Positions 30,434 through 39,818 of a stretch of DNA of 64,000 nt are shown one piece after another (position 1 is the stretch's first letter; the number at the start of each line of letters is the position of its first letter). This DNA is from Saprospiraceae bacterium (GTDB taxonomy: Bacteria > Bacteroidota > Bacteroidia > Chitinophagales > Saprospiraceae): contig JAHDDE010000005.1 of the NCBI GenBank assembly GCA_020629515.1, positions 62,001-126,000 on the forward strand. Direction: 5' to 3'. The notes below the pieces were generated by a model that ran no database searches, was not told where the DNA came from, and worked only from the letters and a program-made list of their open reading frames with translations. A program made the translations under genes and the position numbers.

Positions 30434-31312
30434 TCAGTTATCATCAGGGCAGTCTACCGAGACCGTACTCAAGGAACCATTATTATTGACCGTTATGGCC
30501 CAGCAACTGCCGTTTTGTGCTTTCATAATAATCCCTGAATATTCTTTATCGACATATAAGTGATCAGCAAATGACGCTATACCAACGACTTCATTATTTA
30601 GATCACATGCATTACCTATTCCATCGTTATCTATATCTTCTTGGCCAGAATTAGCCACTTCAGGGCAATTGTCTATATCATCATCCACTCCATCTCCATC
30701 TGAATCATTATCAACTACTAAGCTTAGGATAAATTGAGAGTCGTTATCACATAAATCGGTGACATTGAATATCACAGCAACAGAATCATCGCAACCTATG
30801 GAAAAATTGGAATCATATAATACTGAAATACTCGAAGGGTCGGAACCACAATTATCCTGAAAAGCCATATTTTCTATCTGAGATAACCAAGTTGATTTAT
30901 TACTCATATCGCTACAACTTGCATAAGTAACAACAGGAAAGTCCGGACTAAGTGTTGGTGGAGAATTGTCCTCAATTGTTAAAAATGCAGACGTAGTTTC
31001 AAATTGAAAGCATTCTGAAAATGGATCAAAATCATCTGGAATCTCCGAAAGTTCAAAACTTATTTCAAATTGTCCACAACCAACTCCAACTTGTGATTCC
31101 CAATCAACTAACCAAGATACATTACAAGTGGAATTATAGTTATTTGAATTATTGGTGTAGTTATCAACCCAAGCTTGAATGGAAGTTGACACATTTCCAT
31201 CACTGCAATTAATTGTTGTATCGTTTGGTGCAATAATTATTAAATCTCCTTAACTATATACACTAAAATTGAACAATAAAGTAACAATCAAACTGATGTA
31301 TAAAACCCTCAT
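30434..31312 (-). pseudogene. Secreted HYR-like/thrombospondin type-3 protein interrupted by an in-frame TAA after the signal peptide
   Basis: ATG at 31312 (minus) reads MRVLYISLIVTLLFNFSVYS, then TAA at 31250-31252, then in the same frame GDLIIIAPNDTTINCSDGNVSTSIQAWVDN... continuing into the listed 252-aa ORF, which ends near 'DNDSDGDGVDDDIDNCPEVANSGQEDIDNDGIGNACDLN' (TSP3 repeat). Confidence 0.7.
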
Positions 31313-31354
31313 AATTCACTATTATAACGCAGCTATATCTAATATAACAAATAA

Positions 31355-32161
31355 TTATCCCATCTCTGATACTTCCATCATCGCATCTTCTACTTGATGC
31401 ACCATCTGGGTATATTCAGTCGTACGCTTTGTCATCTTATTCCTTTCAAAGGGCAAGTTGACTTTTATATGTTTTACAAATTTAGATGGTTGAGACTTTA
31501 GAATATAAATATCATCTCCCAAATAGACAGCTTCTGAAATATCATGTGTTACAAACAAGATGGTAGACTGAAACTGATGCCACAAACTAATTAACAGATC
31601 TTGCATTTGGAGGCGGGTCTTTATATCCAGCGCACCAAAAGGTTCATCCATCACTAATATCTTGGGATTGGCTAATAGACTTCGAGCTATAGCAATTCGC
31701 TGTAGCTGTCCTCCTGAAAGAGTCGGATACTGAGCAAATTTATTCTCATGCCCCTCTAATCCTACCAACTTTAACATCTCCATAGCCCTTTCATCTCTTT
31801 CTGCTTTGGTCACTCCTTGATACCTGAGAGCCAATCCTACATTATCCAATACTGTCATCCAAGGCAAAGAAGAATACTGTTGAAAAACCATACTTACCCT
31901 ATCACTTTCTGTGCGTTCCCTACCATGAATAAGAACTCTCCCTTGAGTGGGTTCTTGTAGTCCTGCTATGTATCTCAGCAAGGTCGACTTGCCCGATCCT
32001 GACATACCTAAAATCACGACAAACTGGCCCTGATCAGGCTTATCTTCTACTATAAAGTCAAGATCTTTAATAATCCAACTTTGACCGCCATCATAAGATT
32101 GCCCTATGCTTTCTAGCCTTATTATATCATTTAAGCCAGTATCCTTTATTACTTCACTCAT
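31355..32161 (-). CDS. ABC transporter ATP-binding protein (nitrate/sulfonate/taurine type)
   Basis: 'VILGMSGSGKSTLLRYIAGL', 'LSGGQLQRIAIARSLLANPKILVMDEPFGALD'. Confidence 0.93.
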   Translation of the reverse strand: MSEVIKDTGLNDIIRLESIGQSYDGGQSWIIKDLDFIVEDKPDQGQFVVILGMSGSGKSTLLRYIAGLQEPTQGRVLIHGRERTESDRVSMVFQQYSSLPWMTVLDNVGLALRYQGVTKAERDERAMEMLKLVGLEGHENKFAQYPTLSGGQLQRIAIARSLLANPKILVMDEPFGALDIKTRLQMQDLLISLWHQFQSTILFVTHDISEAVYLGDDIYILKSQPSKFVKHIKVNLPFERNKMTKRTTEYTQMVHQVEDAMMEVSEMG

Positions 32162-33273
32162 GATACTGCTTTTGATTTCTTGATTAGATACTCGCCATAT
32201 AATGTGAAAAGAATAGCGGACAACAGAATTACTACTACAAAAATCACTATAGGAGCTGATTTTAACCCAATTATACTATTGAGCAGCACTGCTATTAGTA
32301 ATCCCAGCAATATGGTGTAAACTCCAAATTTCGCTTCTTTTATACCAGGAATTACAGATTTGAAATGCTTATAGGGGAATAATCTCTTACCAAGAAAAAC
32401 AAATATTCTATCTTGAATAACTCCAATAAATATGATAACTATGAGTATGGCAAATACTTTTTCTATGTAGCCTTGTCGTGCTTTGATATATATCAAAGAC
32501 CCGATGCCCCCTTCCCTTTTCAATAGTTCTGCAATAATGATATATGTCCATGATATCGCAGTAAGTACCCTAATATCATCAAATATAGCTGTCATTACAG
32601 AGGGAATATACACTGTCTTTATCGTATGCCAATCAGACGCTCCAAGAGTATGAACTGTCTTGAGGTATACATCCTTTACCTCCCAGATACGTTGGACCAC
32701 TACTGGTAATAAATAAACTATTATACCAAATGCTAAAAATGCAACCTTCATACCATCATCCAATCCAAACCAAAGTATAAATAATCCCGTCAAAGCGGTT
32801 AAAGGCAGAAATCGCATAGCATCAATCTGCTTAGAAAAAAGACCCCGAAAAATAGGGAATAGACCTATCAGGAAACCTATAGGTAGTGAAACTAAAACGG
32901 CCCAAACATATCCCTGAAGATTTATCCATATTGATCTGAGCGCATTAGGGATTAATTGATCTGCTGAGATCAACGAAGGGAAAGACTTGAAAACTGCTAG
33001 TGGTGTAGGGAGAATCTTATAGACCTTTTCAAATTCCGTTGCATTAGCAAATAATATACTATCGGCTCGAGCAATAGAATCTAAAGCCTCTAAATCCGCC
33101 TCTTCTCCGATCGAAGTAGGCAAGGATTGATTATATCCTTCTAAAATTGGTGTTTTCTCAGAGAAAATCTCGGCCAAGATCCACCAAAAAAGAAGAAGTA
33201 CTATGAAACCTAAAAAGGAATATAGTAAGTCTTGTTTTCTCGTTAACTCCCCTCTAAGTTTAAATAATGACAT
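32158..33273 (-). CDS. ABC transporter permease (SsuC/TauC-like) with an extended loop after TM1
   Basis: 'LGASDWHTIKTVYIPSVMTAIFDDIRVLTAISWTYIIIAELL' EAA-loop motif; polytopic; ATG/stop overlap with the ATPase gene. Confidence 0.88.
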   Translation of the reverse strand: MSLFKLRGELTRKQDLLYSFLGFIVLLLFWWILAEIFSEKTPILEGYNQSLPTSIGEEADLEALDSIARADSILFANATEFEKVYKILPTPLAVFKSFPSLISADQLIPNALRSIWINLQGYVWAVLVSLPIGFLIGLFPIFRGLFSKQIDAMRFLPLTALTGLFILWFGLDDGMKVAFLAFGIIVYLLPVVVQRIWEVKDVYLKTVHTLGASDWHTIKTVYIPSVMTAIFDDIRVLTAISWTYIIIAELLKREGGIGSLIYIKARQGYIEKVFAILIVIIFIGVIQDRIFVFLGKRLFPYKHFKSVIPGIKEAKFGVYTILLGLLIAVLLNSIIGLKSAPIVIFVVVILLSAILFTLYGEYLIKKSKAVS

Positions 33274-33281
33274 TTAACTAT

Positions 33282-34871
33282 TTAATCTGCAACTAACTCA
33301 AAGTCTGTTCTTCTATTTTGAGCTCTACCCCGCTCTGTTCCGTTATCTGCAATGGGCTTATTTGGGCCATTTCCCACCACAATAAATCTGTTTTGAGGCA
33401 TTTGATAGGTGGTAACCAAATAATTAACAACTGATTGAGCTCGTTTTTTAGATAATTGCACATTCATATTGTAATCCCCTGTACTATCTGTATTCCCCTC
33501 TATACGTATTCTATTATTTGCAAAGGCTTTAGCAATATCAACAAACTCTTTATCAATGATATACTTAGCATTTTCGTCTAAGTTAAACTCTCCAGTCCTA
33601 AAACTTATACTTACTTTTTTACTTGCTATTGCTTCTTTTTTAGTGTCCGCCACTGTTGCTTGGGTAAACGTCTTGGATGCTTCGGCGCTGTGTTGGCTTC
33701 CAGATAAATTACTTCCAACAACAAATGAAGGGTATGATATCAATCTCCAGTTTGGCACATTTCCCTCTATGAAGCCTAAATCTTGGTATTTTATAGCCAT
33801 GTTGGAGTATAGATTATTACCTGTGACTCCTTTGTAATCAGAATTGAGCCCAAAAAAGTTTTGATTATCTCCATGTGTGGTTAGTCTAACATTGCCTATC
33901 ATCTCATCTGCCTCAGCAGAACTTAGCGCTGTACCTCTTTCTGTAAATTCTCTGGCCAATATATCTGCTGCATGCTTTCTGGCAACAGGGTCAGAATTAA
34001 TTTCTGCTGCTCCACGCATCCAACCTTCATAAAGCTTAGCTAATTTATCCGCATTATTACTGACATAACTTCTTTTTGCCATAAATACATCAGCTATTAT
34101 ATATGCCGCAGATCGTGTACTTTCTAAAACTCTCGATCCAGGTACAGCTTTAAGACTTAGTATATCATCTGGACTCCATACCACTGCGGCATCTACTCTT
34201 TGAGCCTTAAACACTTCAGCCGCGTCTATAGCACTGGCTTGTGGTACAATCTCGACATCCTCCACAGTTAGCCCACCAGCATCAAGCATCCAGAGCAAAA
34301 AGGAATGTGATGGAGTTAATTCAGCTACAGCAATTTTCTTGCCTTTGAGATCAGAAACTTTGGTGATACCTCTACGAGCTACAATAGCATCTCCACCTCT
34401 TGACCAATCGGCTTGCCAAACAATCACTGGATCAAAATCTTTTAACCCATTAACTTCTGTAGGAAAAGCATCAATCGTCTGCCAAAGAAGATTCACTTCA
34501 TCTGCCCTGAAGGCATTCCTTGAAGCTTCAAAATCATCTAATACTTGAAATTCTACTTTCAATCCATAGTCCTTGTAGAATCTCGATGCTTCACTTGCCT
34601 CAAAGCCTTCATTAAAATATTGGCCTCCGGCGTATCCGCCCCATGTGACGACTCCAATCTTAATGACATCATCATCTTTTTTACCAAAAGAAAAAGGGCT
34701 TTTCTTTTCCGAAGTTTGTCCCGAAGATGCGACCTCTTCAGTACTTTGTTCTTTGAGATCCTGTCCTATACTTGTATTATTTAAAAAATAATATCCTGCA
34801 TACACCAATGCTCCTACAATAGCAATAGTGATAAGCAATTTAGAAAACATCGTTAGTCTTCGCTTAGCCAT
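33282..34871 (-). CDS. Membrane-anchored ABC solute-binding protein (NMT1/TauA-like) fused to a C-terminal OmpA domain
   Basis: TM anchor 'KLLITIAIVGALVYAGYYFL'; SBP region 'GVVTWGGYAGGQYFNEGFEASEASRFYKDYGLKVEFQVLDDFEASRNAFRADEVN...SDLKGKKIAVAELTPSHSFLLWML'; OmpA tail 'IRIEGNTDSTGDYNMNVQLSKKRAQSVVNYLVTTYQMPQNRFIVVGNGPNKPIADNGTERGRAQNRRTDFEL'. Confidence 0.9.
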   Translation of the reverse strand: MAKRRLTMFSKLLITIAIVGALVYAGYYFLNNTSIGQDLKEQSTEEVASSGQTSEKKSPFSFGKKDDDVIKIGVVTWGGYAGGQYFNEGFEASEASRFYKDYGLKVEFQVLDDFEASRNAFRADEVNLLWQTIDAFPTEVNGLKDFDPVIVWQADWSRGGDAIVARRGITKVSDLKGKKIAVAELTPSHSFLLWMLDAGGLTVEDVEIVPQASAIDAAEVFKAQRVDAAVVWSPDDILSLKAVPGSRVLESTRSAAYIIADVFMAKRSYVSNNADKLAKLYEGWMRGAAEINSDPVARKHAADILAREFTERGTALSSAEADEMIGNVRLTTHGDNQNFFGLNSDYKGVTGNNLYSNMAIKYQDLGFIEGNVPNWRLISYPSFVVGSNLSGSQHSAEASKTFTQATVADTKKEAIASKKVSISFRTGEFNLDENAKYIIDKEFVDIAKAFANNRIRIEGNTDSTGDYNMNVQLSKKRAQSVVNYLVTTYQMPQNRFIVVGNGPNKPIADNGTERGRAQNRRTDFELVAD

Positions 34872-35057
34872 TTTTTTTCGCTTTTATAATTTCTTTGTTC
34901 AGAATTTCAACAGTTTCTTGCTTAGAGAACGTTCCGTTGTAAATAGAATTTTCACACTAATTCTCTACACAGAAACCTGTCTTGAATTGAGAAACACAAA
35001 AATAATAGTTTTTGAATAGGTGTGAGAGAATTCCTAAGTATTGAGGGGCTTCAAAGC

Positions 35058-36077
35058 TTAATCAAATAATGAATCGTACTGATTCGCCCTTTCGACCCGC
35101 TCTTTACTTACCATAGACTCATTTAAGTCGAGCGTCTCAGCTTTGTCACCTTCCAGCAACAAACTTTCCTTTTCACCTAATAAAAGAAGCGAATTCTCCT
35201 TCTCCCATTGTTCAAGCATTTTCATCCCTTCTTCTTCAAATATGCCATTCTGTAAGTCTATACTTCCCATAAAGCTTTCTGACATCTCCATGAATCGCTC
35301 CATCTCTCCAACTTTATTACTGACATCATCTGCGACCGCCTCAAGCGCCATTTCAAACATCGCACGTTTATCAGTATTGCCTCTTATGACATTCATAGCA
35401 GACGACATAGCGCTATGTCCAGCTTTCATGGCTTTAAGCTCTTGTTCTTTTATTTCGACTTGATCGGCCACATCCTCTTTCAATATTTCTGAGTTCTCAT
35501 ACATTTTCTTGAGTACTCTATAAAGCACTTCCATTTTAGAATATAGATCTTCATACTTCAGATTGGATTCTTTCAGTCTACCTGCCTTACGACTCCTCAA
35601 GATCATTTGAGATTTTTGATCACTCTGTTTGGCCTCCTTCGCCAATGTAAGGTTACTAGCTATCTCTTTCTTATTGTTGAGTATGAGCTCTTTTAGCTTG
35701 TGCATCTGCCCTCTAAGTTGAAGTACCTGCTTATTCATCTTTTTAAGATTAGCAGTCATATCCTCAACATAGTTCTTGAGTATTGCAATTGGATCGATCT
35801 GAACGAACAAACTGGTGATCCATCTCATCGCACTTTTATACATGTACCATATCAGACTCCGTGCTTTGCTATCAAGCGCCATGTATATGATCAGCCCTAA
35901 AACCATAATAATTCCTGCCAATCCAAGCATAGAAGATGTGGCAGCAATAATCGCAGGGAGTGCACTAAATAGTAAAAATCCGCCTCCTATTACTATCGCC
36001 CCTAAAGTCAAGGCTCCCGTTACACCCTCGGGTTTTCTCCAAAATGATTTAGGCTTATAATTTGAGTCCATATACAA
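35058..36077 (-). CDS. Membrane-anchored coiled-coil protein, unassigned family
   Basis: Hydrophobic N-terminal segments then a long charged helical region 'LKKMNKQVLQLRGQMHKLKELILNNKKEIASNLTLAKEAKQSDQKSQMILRSRKAGRLKESNLKYEDLYSKMEVLYRVL'. Confidence 0.65.
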   Translation of the reverse strand: MYMDSNYKPKSFWRKPEGVTGALTLGAIVIGGGFLLFSALPAIIAATSSMLGLAGIIMVLGLIIYMALDSKARSLIWYMYKSAMRWITSLFVQIDPIAILKNYVEDMTANLKKMNKQVLQLRGQMHKLKELILNNKKEIASNLTLAKEAKQSDQKSQMILRSRKAGRLKESNLKYEDLYSKMEVLYRVLKKMYENSEILKEDVADQVEIKEQELKAMKAGHSAMSSAMNVIRGNTDKRAMFEMALEAVADDVSNKVGEMERFMEMSESFMGSIDLQNGIFEEEGMKMLEQWEKENSLLLLGEKESLLLEGDKAETLDLNESMVSKERVERANQYDSLFD

Positions 36078-36177
36078 TTCTTAAAACAATAAAATTATGA
36101 AGATATTTCAATAATGCACTCGAGGTTTAGACTAATACCGATAAGAATAAGAAATATGAGAGGCCTTCTAAGATATC

Positions 36178-37176
36178 TTATGCTAATTTGGCCCTTAAAA
36201 CACTATAGATACTTTCAAAAGACCTATGATTCAGAGGAAACTCCATGATAACATGTAACATACTCAAAAGAGTAATAAATATGATACCCACTCTAACATC
36301 AATAAGATGAAGAAGAATAGAAAAAAGCCAAATACCTACGGAAAGTATTAATTGTGGCTTAGGTATTTTATGCCATTTAATAACTTCAGTTTTCGAGAAC
36401 CAATTCAAATAATGGTAAGTGTAAGCGAATGCAATAAAGCCCTGAATCCTCAATCCATTTGGAGAATCTAAAATAAAAGTCTCATTAATAGAGTAAATGA
36501 CGGCATTAAGAGCTTGTCCAATTCTGAAGAAATCTCCTTCTATAAAAATGTTTTGCACCACTCGATTGTCCAATACCCTTCCATCAATATCAGGAATTAT
36601 AAAGAATAAAATATTACAGGCCATGAATACTATAAAAGACAGCAGACCAATTTTGGAACTACTCTTTAATGCTCCATCTAAGATAAATGCACCTGTAAAT
36701 ATGGTAGTATGTACTAAAGTAGGTATGAATGCACCAACTATAAGTGAAAAGTAAAAATTATGCGACAGACTCAACCCAATCACAAATGCTACCACTCCTG
36801 ATAAAAACAAGAAAAGTTTACTAACTTTTTTGGTCAGAAAGAAAGATAAAACGAAAGATGATAAAATAAGCGAGATCAAAATGTATGACAACTTTATGGT
36901 AACATCTTGAGGAAAGCTTATCCAATTTAATGAACTGTCTAAATCTATTAGAATTATTACTGTGACTATGATTAATCCTAAGACAAATAGTATCCTCCAA
37001 AAACTAGAATTATAAGAAAAGAAATTCCTCTCCTTCAACCAAGATAGTTCAGTCATGTAGTGCAATGGTCCTAAAACTATATAACTAAAAAGAAAGAGTT
37101 CAAAAGGAAATTTAAGCGCCCCTATAAATGAAAATAGCATCAATAAAATATTGACGCTATTTATATTTTTGATCAT
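36178..37176 (-). CDS. Polytopic membrane protein with conserved-looking His residues, function unknown
   Basis: Many TM segments; 'GPLHYMTELSWLKER', 'PTLVHTTIFTGAF', 'YHYLNWFSKTEVIKWHK', 'LHVIMEFPLNH'. Confidence 0.65.
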   Translation of the reverse strand: MIKNINSVNILLMLFSFIGALKFPFELFLFSYIVLGPLHYMTELSWLKERNFFSYNSSFWRILFVLGLIIVTVIILIDLDSSLNWISFPQDVTIKLSYILISLILSSFVLSFFLTKKVSKLFLFLSGVVAFVIGLSLSHNFYFSLIVGAFIPTLVHTTIFTGAFILDGALKSSSKIGLLSFIVFMACNILFFIIPDIDGRVLDNRVVQNIFIEGDFFRIGQALNAVIYSINETFILDSPNGLRIQGFIAFAYTYHYLNWFSKTEVIKWHKIPKPQLILSVGIWLFSILLHLIDVRVGIIFITLLSMLHVIMEFPLNHRSFESIYSVLRAKLA

Positions 37177-37188
37177 TTTAGTCAGTTT

Positions 37189-37656
37189 CTATGACCAGAT
37201 AGATTTGATACTTTTTTGTCTTAATGCGACTATCCCAATGCTCACTAAAATAATGCTTAAGATAATCAGTCCCCATTCTCCAAGAGTCGGAATAGTAGAT
37301 GCAGCTAAAGCCGGCCCTATCAATAAAGAAGAAATAGATAAGCCTGCGCCATTAAGCATTTGAAGCGAAAGAGACGAACCTCCTCCGCAACTTAACATTA
37401 GATCAGAAAAAGTCCCTTCTTCTGTGAATGTATAAGTAAAAACTCCTTCATCTCCCATCACTACGATTTCAGGATCCGAAGAAATCGTCAGTTCTTGTTG
37501 CATGTCAGAACAATGAAAAGAAGTGCCCGAATCTAAAGTAAAAGTGACTTGTTGACCAGCCAATGGTGAATCTGGGCTAACAGTTACTGAAGATGCTTCT
37601 CCAGCAATCAACACAGACGTCAAACACATTACAAGGAATAGCAGTGTATATTTCAT
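37189..37656 (-). CDS. Secreted protein with IPTL-CTERM sorting signal
   Basis: Signal peptide 'MKYTLLFLVMCLTSVLIAGEA' and C-terminal 'IPTLGEWGLIILSIILVSIGIVALRQK' (IPTLxxWG + TM + basic tail). Confidence 0.85.
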   Translation of the reverse strand: MKYTLLFLVMCLTSVLIAGEASSVTVSPDSPLAGQQVTFTLDSGTSFHCSDMQQELTISSDPEIVVMGDEGVFTYTFTEEGTFSDLMLSCGGGSSLSLQMLNGAGLSISSLLIGPALAASTIPTLGEWGLIILSIILVSIGIVALRQKSIKSIWS

Positions 37657-37693
37657 GGTTTTTTTTGTGAAAATAATACTTAATTCCGTGATT

Positions 37694-38386
37694 TTAACTC
37701 ACATATTGATTGATTTTCTCTAAATCATCTTGTATTTGTCCTAACACCATATTGTACGATGCATAGAATCCATCTTTGGTAGCTTCTGCTTTAGCCATTG
37801 TCTCATTAATCTTACCTTCTATTTTAGATAGTTCATCTTTTGATTTAGCTATTTCTTGCTCAAGTTTTTTTATCTGTTCTTCTTTAGTTTTAATTGCATT
37901 GTGAAGATTTTTTATTTTAGCTTCTCTTTGATCAACCTGAGTAGATTTTTGTTTTTGAAAAGCCTCTGCAAATTTGGCCTCCTCTTTTTCTAACACTGAA
38001 ATGTATCTTTTAGCGCTTTCATTGAGCTTTTTCTTACTTAGTCCCATAGTTTGCGCCATGGCAAAGGCATTTTGATAACGCTTAGCCTCATCAGATTCTA
38101 TTTTGGATAATGACTGAAGTGATTGCTTATATTCTAAATAATCAAAACCCTCAATATTATTTTCTTCAATAGACTTTAGTAGAAGATCGACAAATTTATT
38201 ATTCGGTTTGGCTGATGCACCAGTCTTATCCAGTTGATTAATTGACCCCGTGTTACTCCCAGTTTTTTTACTTTTTGTTGAAGATATAGGAGGATTTTTT
38301 GGAGCTTTTGTTGATGGGGATGCTGGACTATTCTCCACCCCCTCTTCTATCACAAATATTGATTTCAATTTTTTAAACATACTCAT
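37694..38386 (-). CDS. Coiled-coil protein, unknown function
   Basis: 230 aa; Lys/Glu-rich heptad-like 'IKNLHNAIKTKEEQIKKLEQEIAKSKDELSKIEGKINETMAKAEATKDGF'. Confidence 0.6.
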   Translation of the reverse strand: MSMFKKLKSIFVIEEGVENSPASPSTKAPKNPPISSTKSKKTGSNTGSINQLDKTGASAKPNNKFVDLLLKSIEENNIEGFDYLEYKQSLQSLSKIESDEAKRYQNAFAMAQTMGLSKKKLNESAKRYISVLEKEEAKFAEAFQKQKSTQVDQREAKIKNLHNAIKTKEEQIKKLEQEIAKSKDELSKIEGKINETMAKAEATKDGFYASYNMVLGQIQDDLEKINQYVS

Positions 38387-38531
38387 ATTACGATCTAATT
38401 AATACTTAATAAATCTTTTAGGCTCCATAATTCTACTAAACCGTGAAAATACTATATCTACGACCTTTAAATGAAATCCTCTTTCTCATATTCTTATTTT
38501 ATTGATCTAATCTATAATATCTCTACTTTCG

Positions 38532-39818
38532 TTGCTGACTAATTTAAAATCATACGCTATGATCTACGTAGATAATGAAATTACTCAGCTGAATAAAGTC
38601 ATCACTCATTTTCCAGATGAAGGAATATCTCGTATATCTCCTAAAAGGGCTGAAGTCTTACTATTTGACGACATCGTATTTTATCCTTTGATGCACGAGG
38701 AGTACAGAACTTTTCAAAGGATTCTTCATTTATTCGTGGGTAGTAAAAATGTCTTAGAGACTCAAGATCTTATAGAACAAGCCGTCGAATGTTGCCCTGA
38801 TGTTGAAAAAGATCTGATTGAACAAGTCATAGCATTTGAAGAGTTACCCAAGTCGTACAATAAATACTTATCCAATTTAAATGCTTCGGATCTTAGTAGA
38901 GTGCTTATTACGGGTTACCTGAAGGAAGATGACCGCATCTTATTTGACCCTATTCCTAATTACATGTTTACACGAGATATCGCAGTAACTATAAAAGATC
39001 ACATATTAATCACTAAAGCGGCTAAAGAAGCAAGGTTCAGGGAAAATTTATTAAGTAGGTTTATTTTTAACCATCATCCCGAATTCAAGCATCTTGCAGA
39101 TAATTCTAAAATTATTGATCTAAACGATATAGAACTTTTCCCTCCATCACGTCGTGCCGAAAGCGTATGTGCCGAAGGAGGAGATATAATGATGTTTTCG
39201 CCAAATCATTTGTTGATAGGATGCAGCGAAAGAACATCAGCATATGCTTTTCAGAGCATAAAAGACAAAATATTTGAATTGGATTTGGTAGAAAATGTGG
39301 TCCAGATTAACATTCCAAATGAAAGAAGCTTCATGCACATTGACACCCTATTTACTCGAGTGAATCATGATGCCATAGTCTGTTATAAACCTATTGTTTT
39401 TGATGGCGAAGGATCCAATGTAATCGTCCATAACAAAAAAGGCAAAGAGAGAATTTACTCATCTATAAAAAACTTCGTTAATGAAGAAGTGAATTCTGAC
39501 ATGAATTATATTTTCTCTGGTGATGGGCTTTCCCCTTATCAGGAGAGAGAACAATGGACTGATAGCTGCAACCTTGTATGTGTAAAACCGGGTGTAGCGA
39601 TAGGTTATGACCGCAATCTGAAAACTTTAAAGTCATTCGAAAAAGCAGGTTACAAGATTATAGACGCAGAAGACATTTTCAGACAATCTCATAGTGATAG
39701 CAATTTTATTAAAAATCTGGATCGCACCATTATCACTATACCATCAGCAGAGCTATCAAGAGCTCGAGGAGGATCACACTGTATGACATGTCCTATTAAT
39801 AGATCAAATTCCGTATAA
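38532..39818 (+). CDS. Arginine deiminase-family amidinotransferase
   Basis: 'FDPIPNYMFTRDIAVTI', 'SVCAEGGDIMMFSPNHLLIGCSERTS', 'MHIDTLFTRV', C-terminal 'RGGSHCMTCPINR' catalytic Cys region. Internal MIYVDNEITQL is a plausible start. Confidence 0.9.
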   Translation: MLTNLKSYAMIYVDNEITQLNKVITHFPDEGISRISPKRAEVLLFDDIVFYPLMHEEYRTFQRILHLFVGSKNVLETQDLIEQAVECCPDVEKDLIEQVIAFEELPKSYNKYLSNLNASDLSRVLITGYLKEDDRILFDPIPNYMFTRDIAVTIKDHILITKAAKEARFRENLLSRFIFNHHPEFKHLADNSKIIDLNDIELFPPSRRAESVCAEGGDIMMFSPNHLLIGCSERTSAYAFQSIKDKIFELDLVENVVQINIPNERSFMHIDTLFTRVNHDAIVCYKPIVFDGEGSNVIVHNKKGKERIYSSIKNFVNEEVNSDMNYIFSGDGLSPYQEREQWTDSCNLVCVKPGVAIGYDRNLKTLKSFEKAGYKIIDAEDIFRQSHSDSNFIKNLDRTIITIPSAELSRARGGSHCMTCPINRSNSV

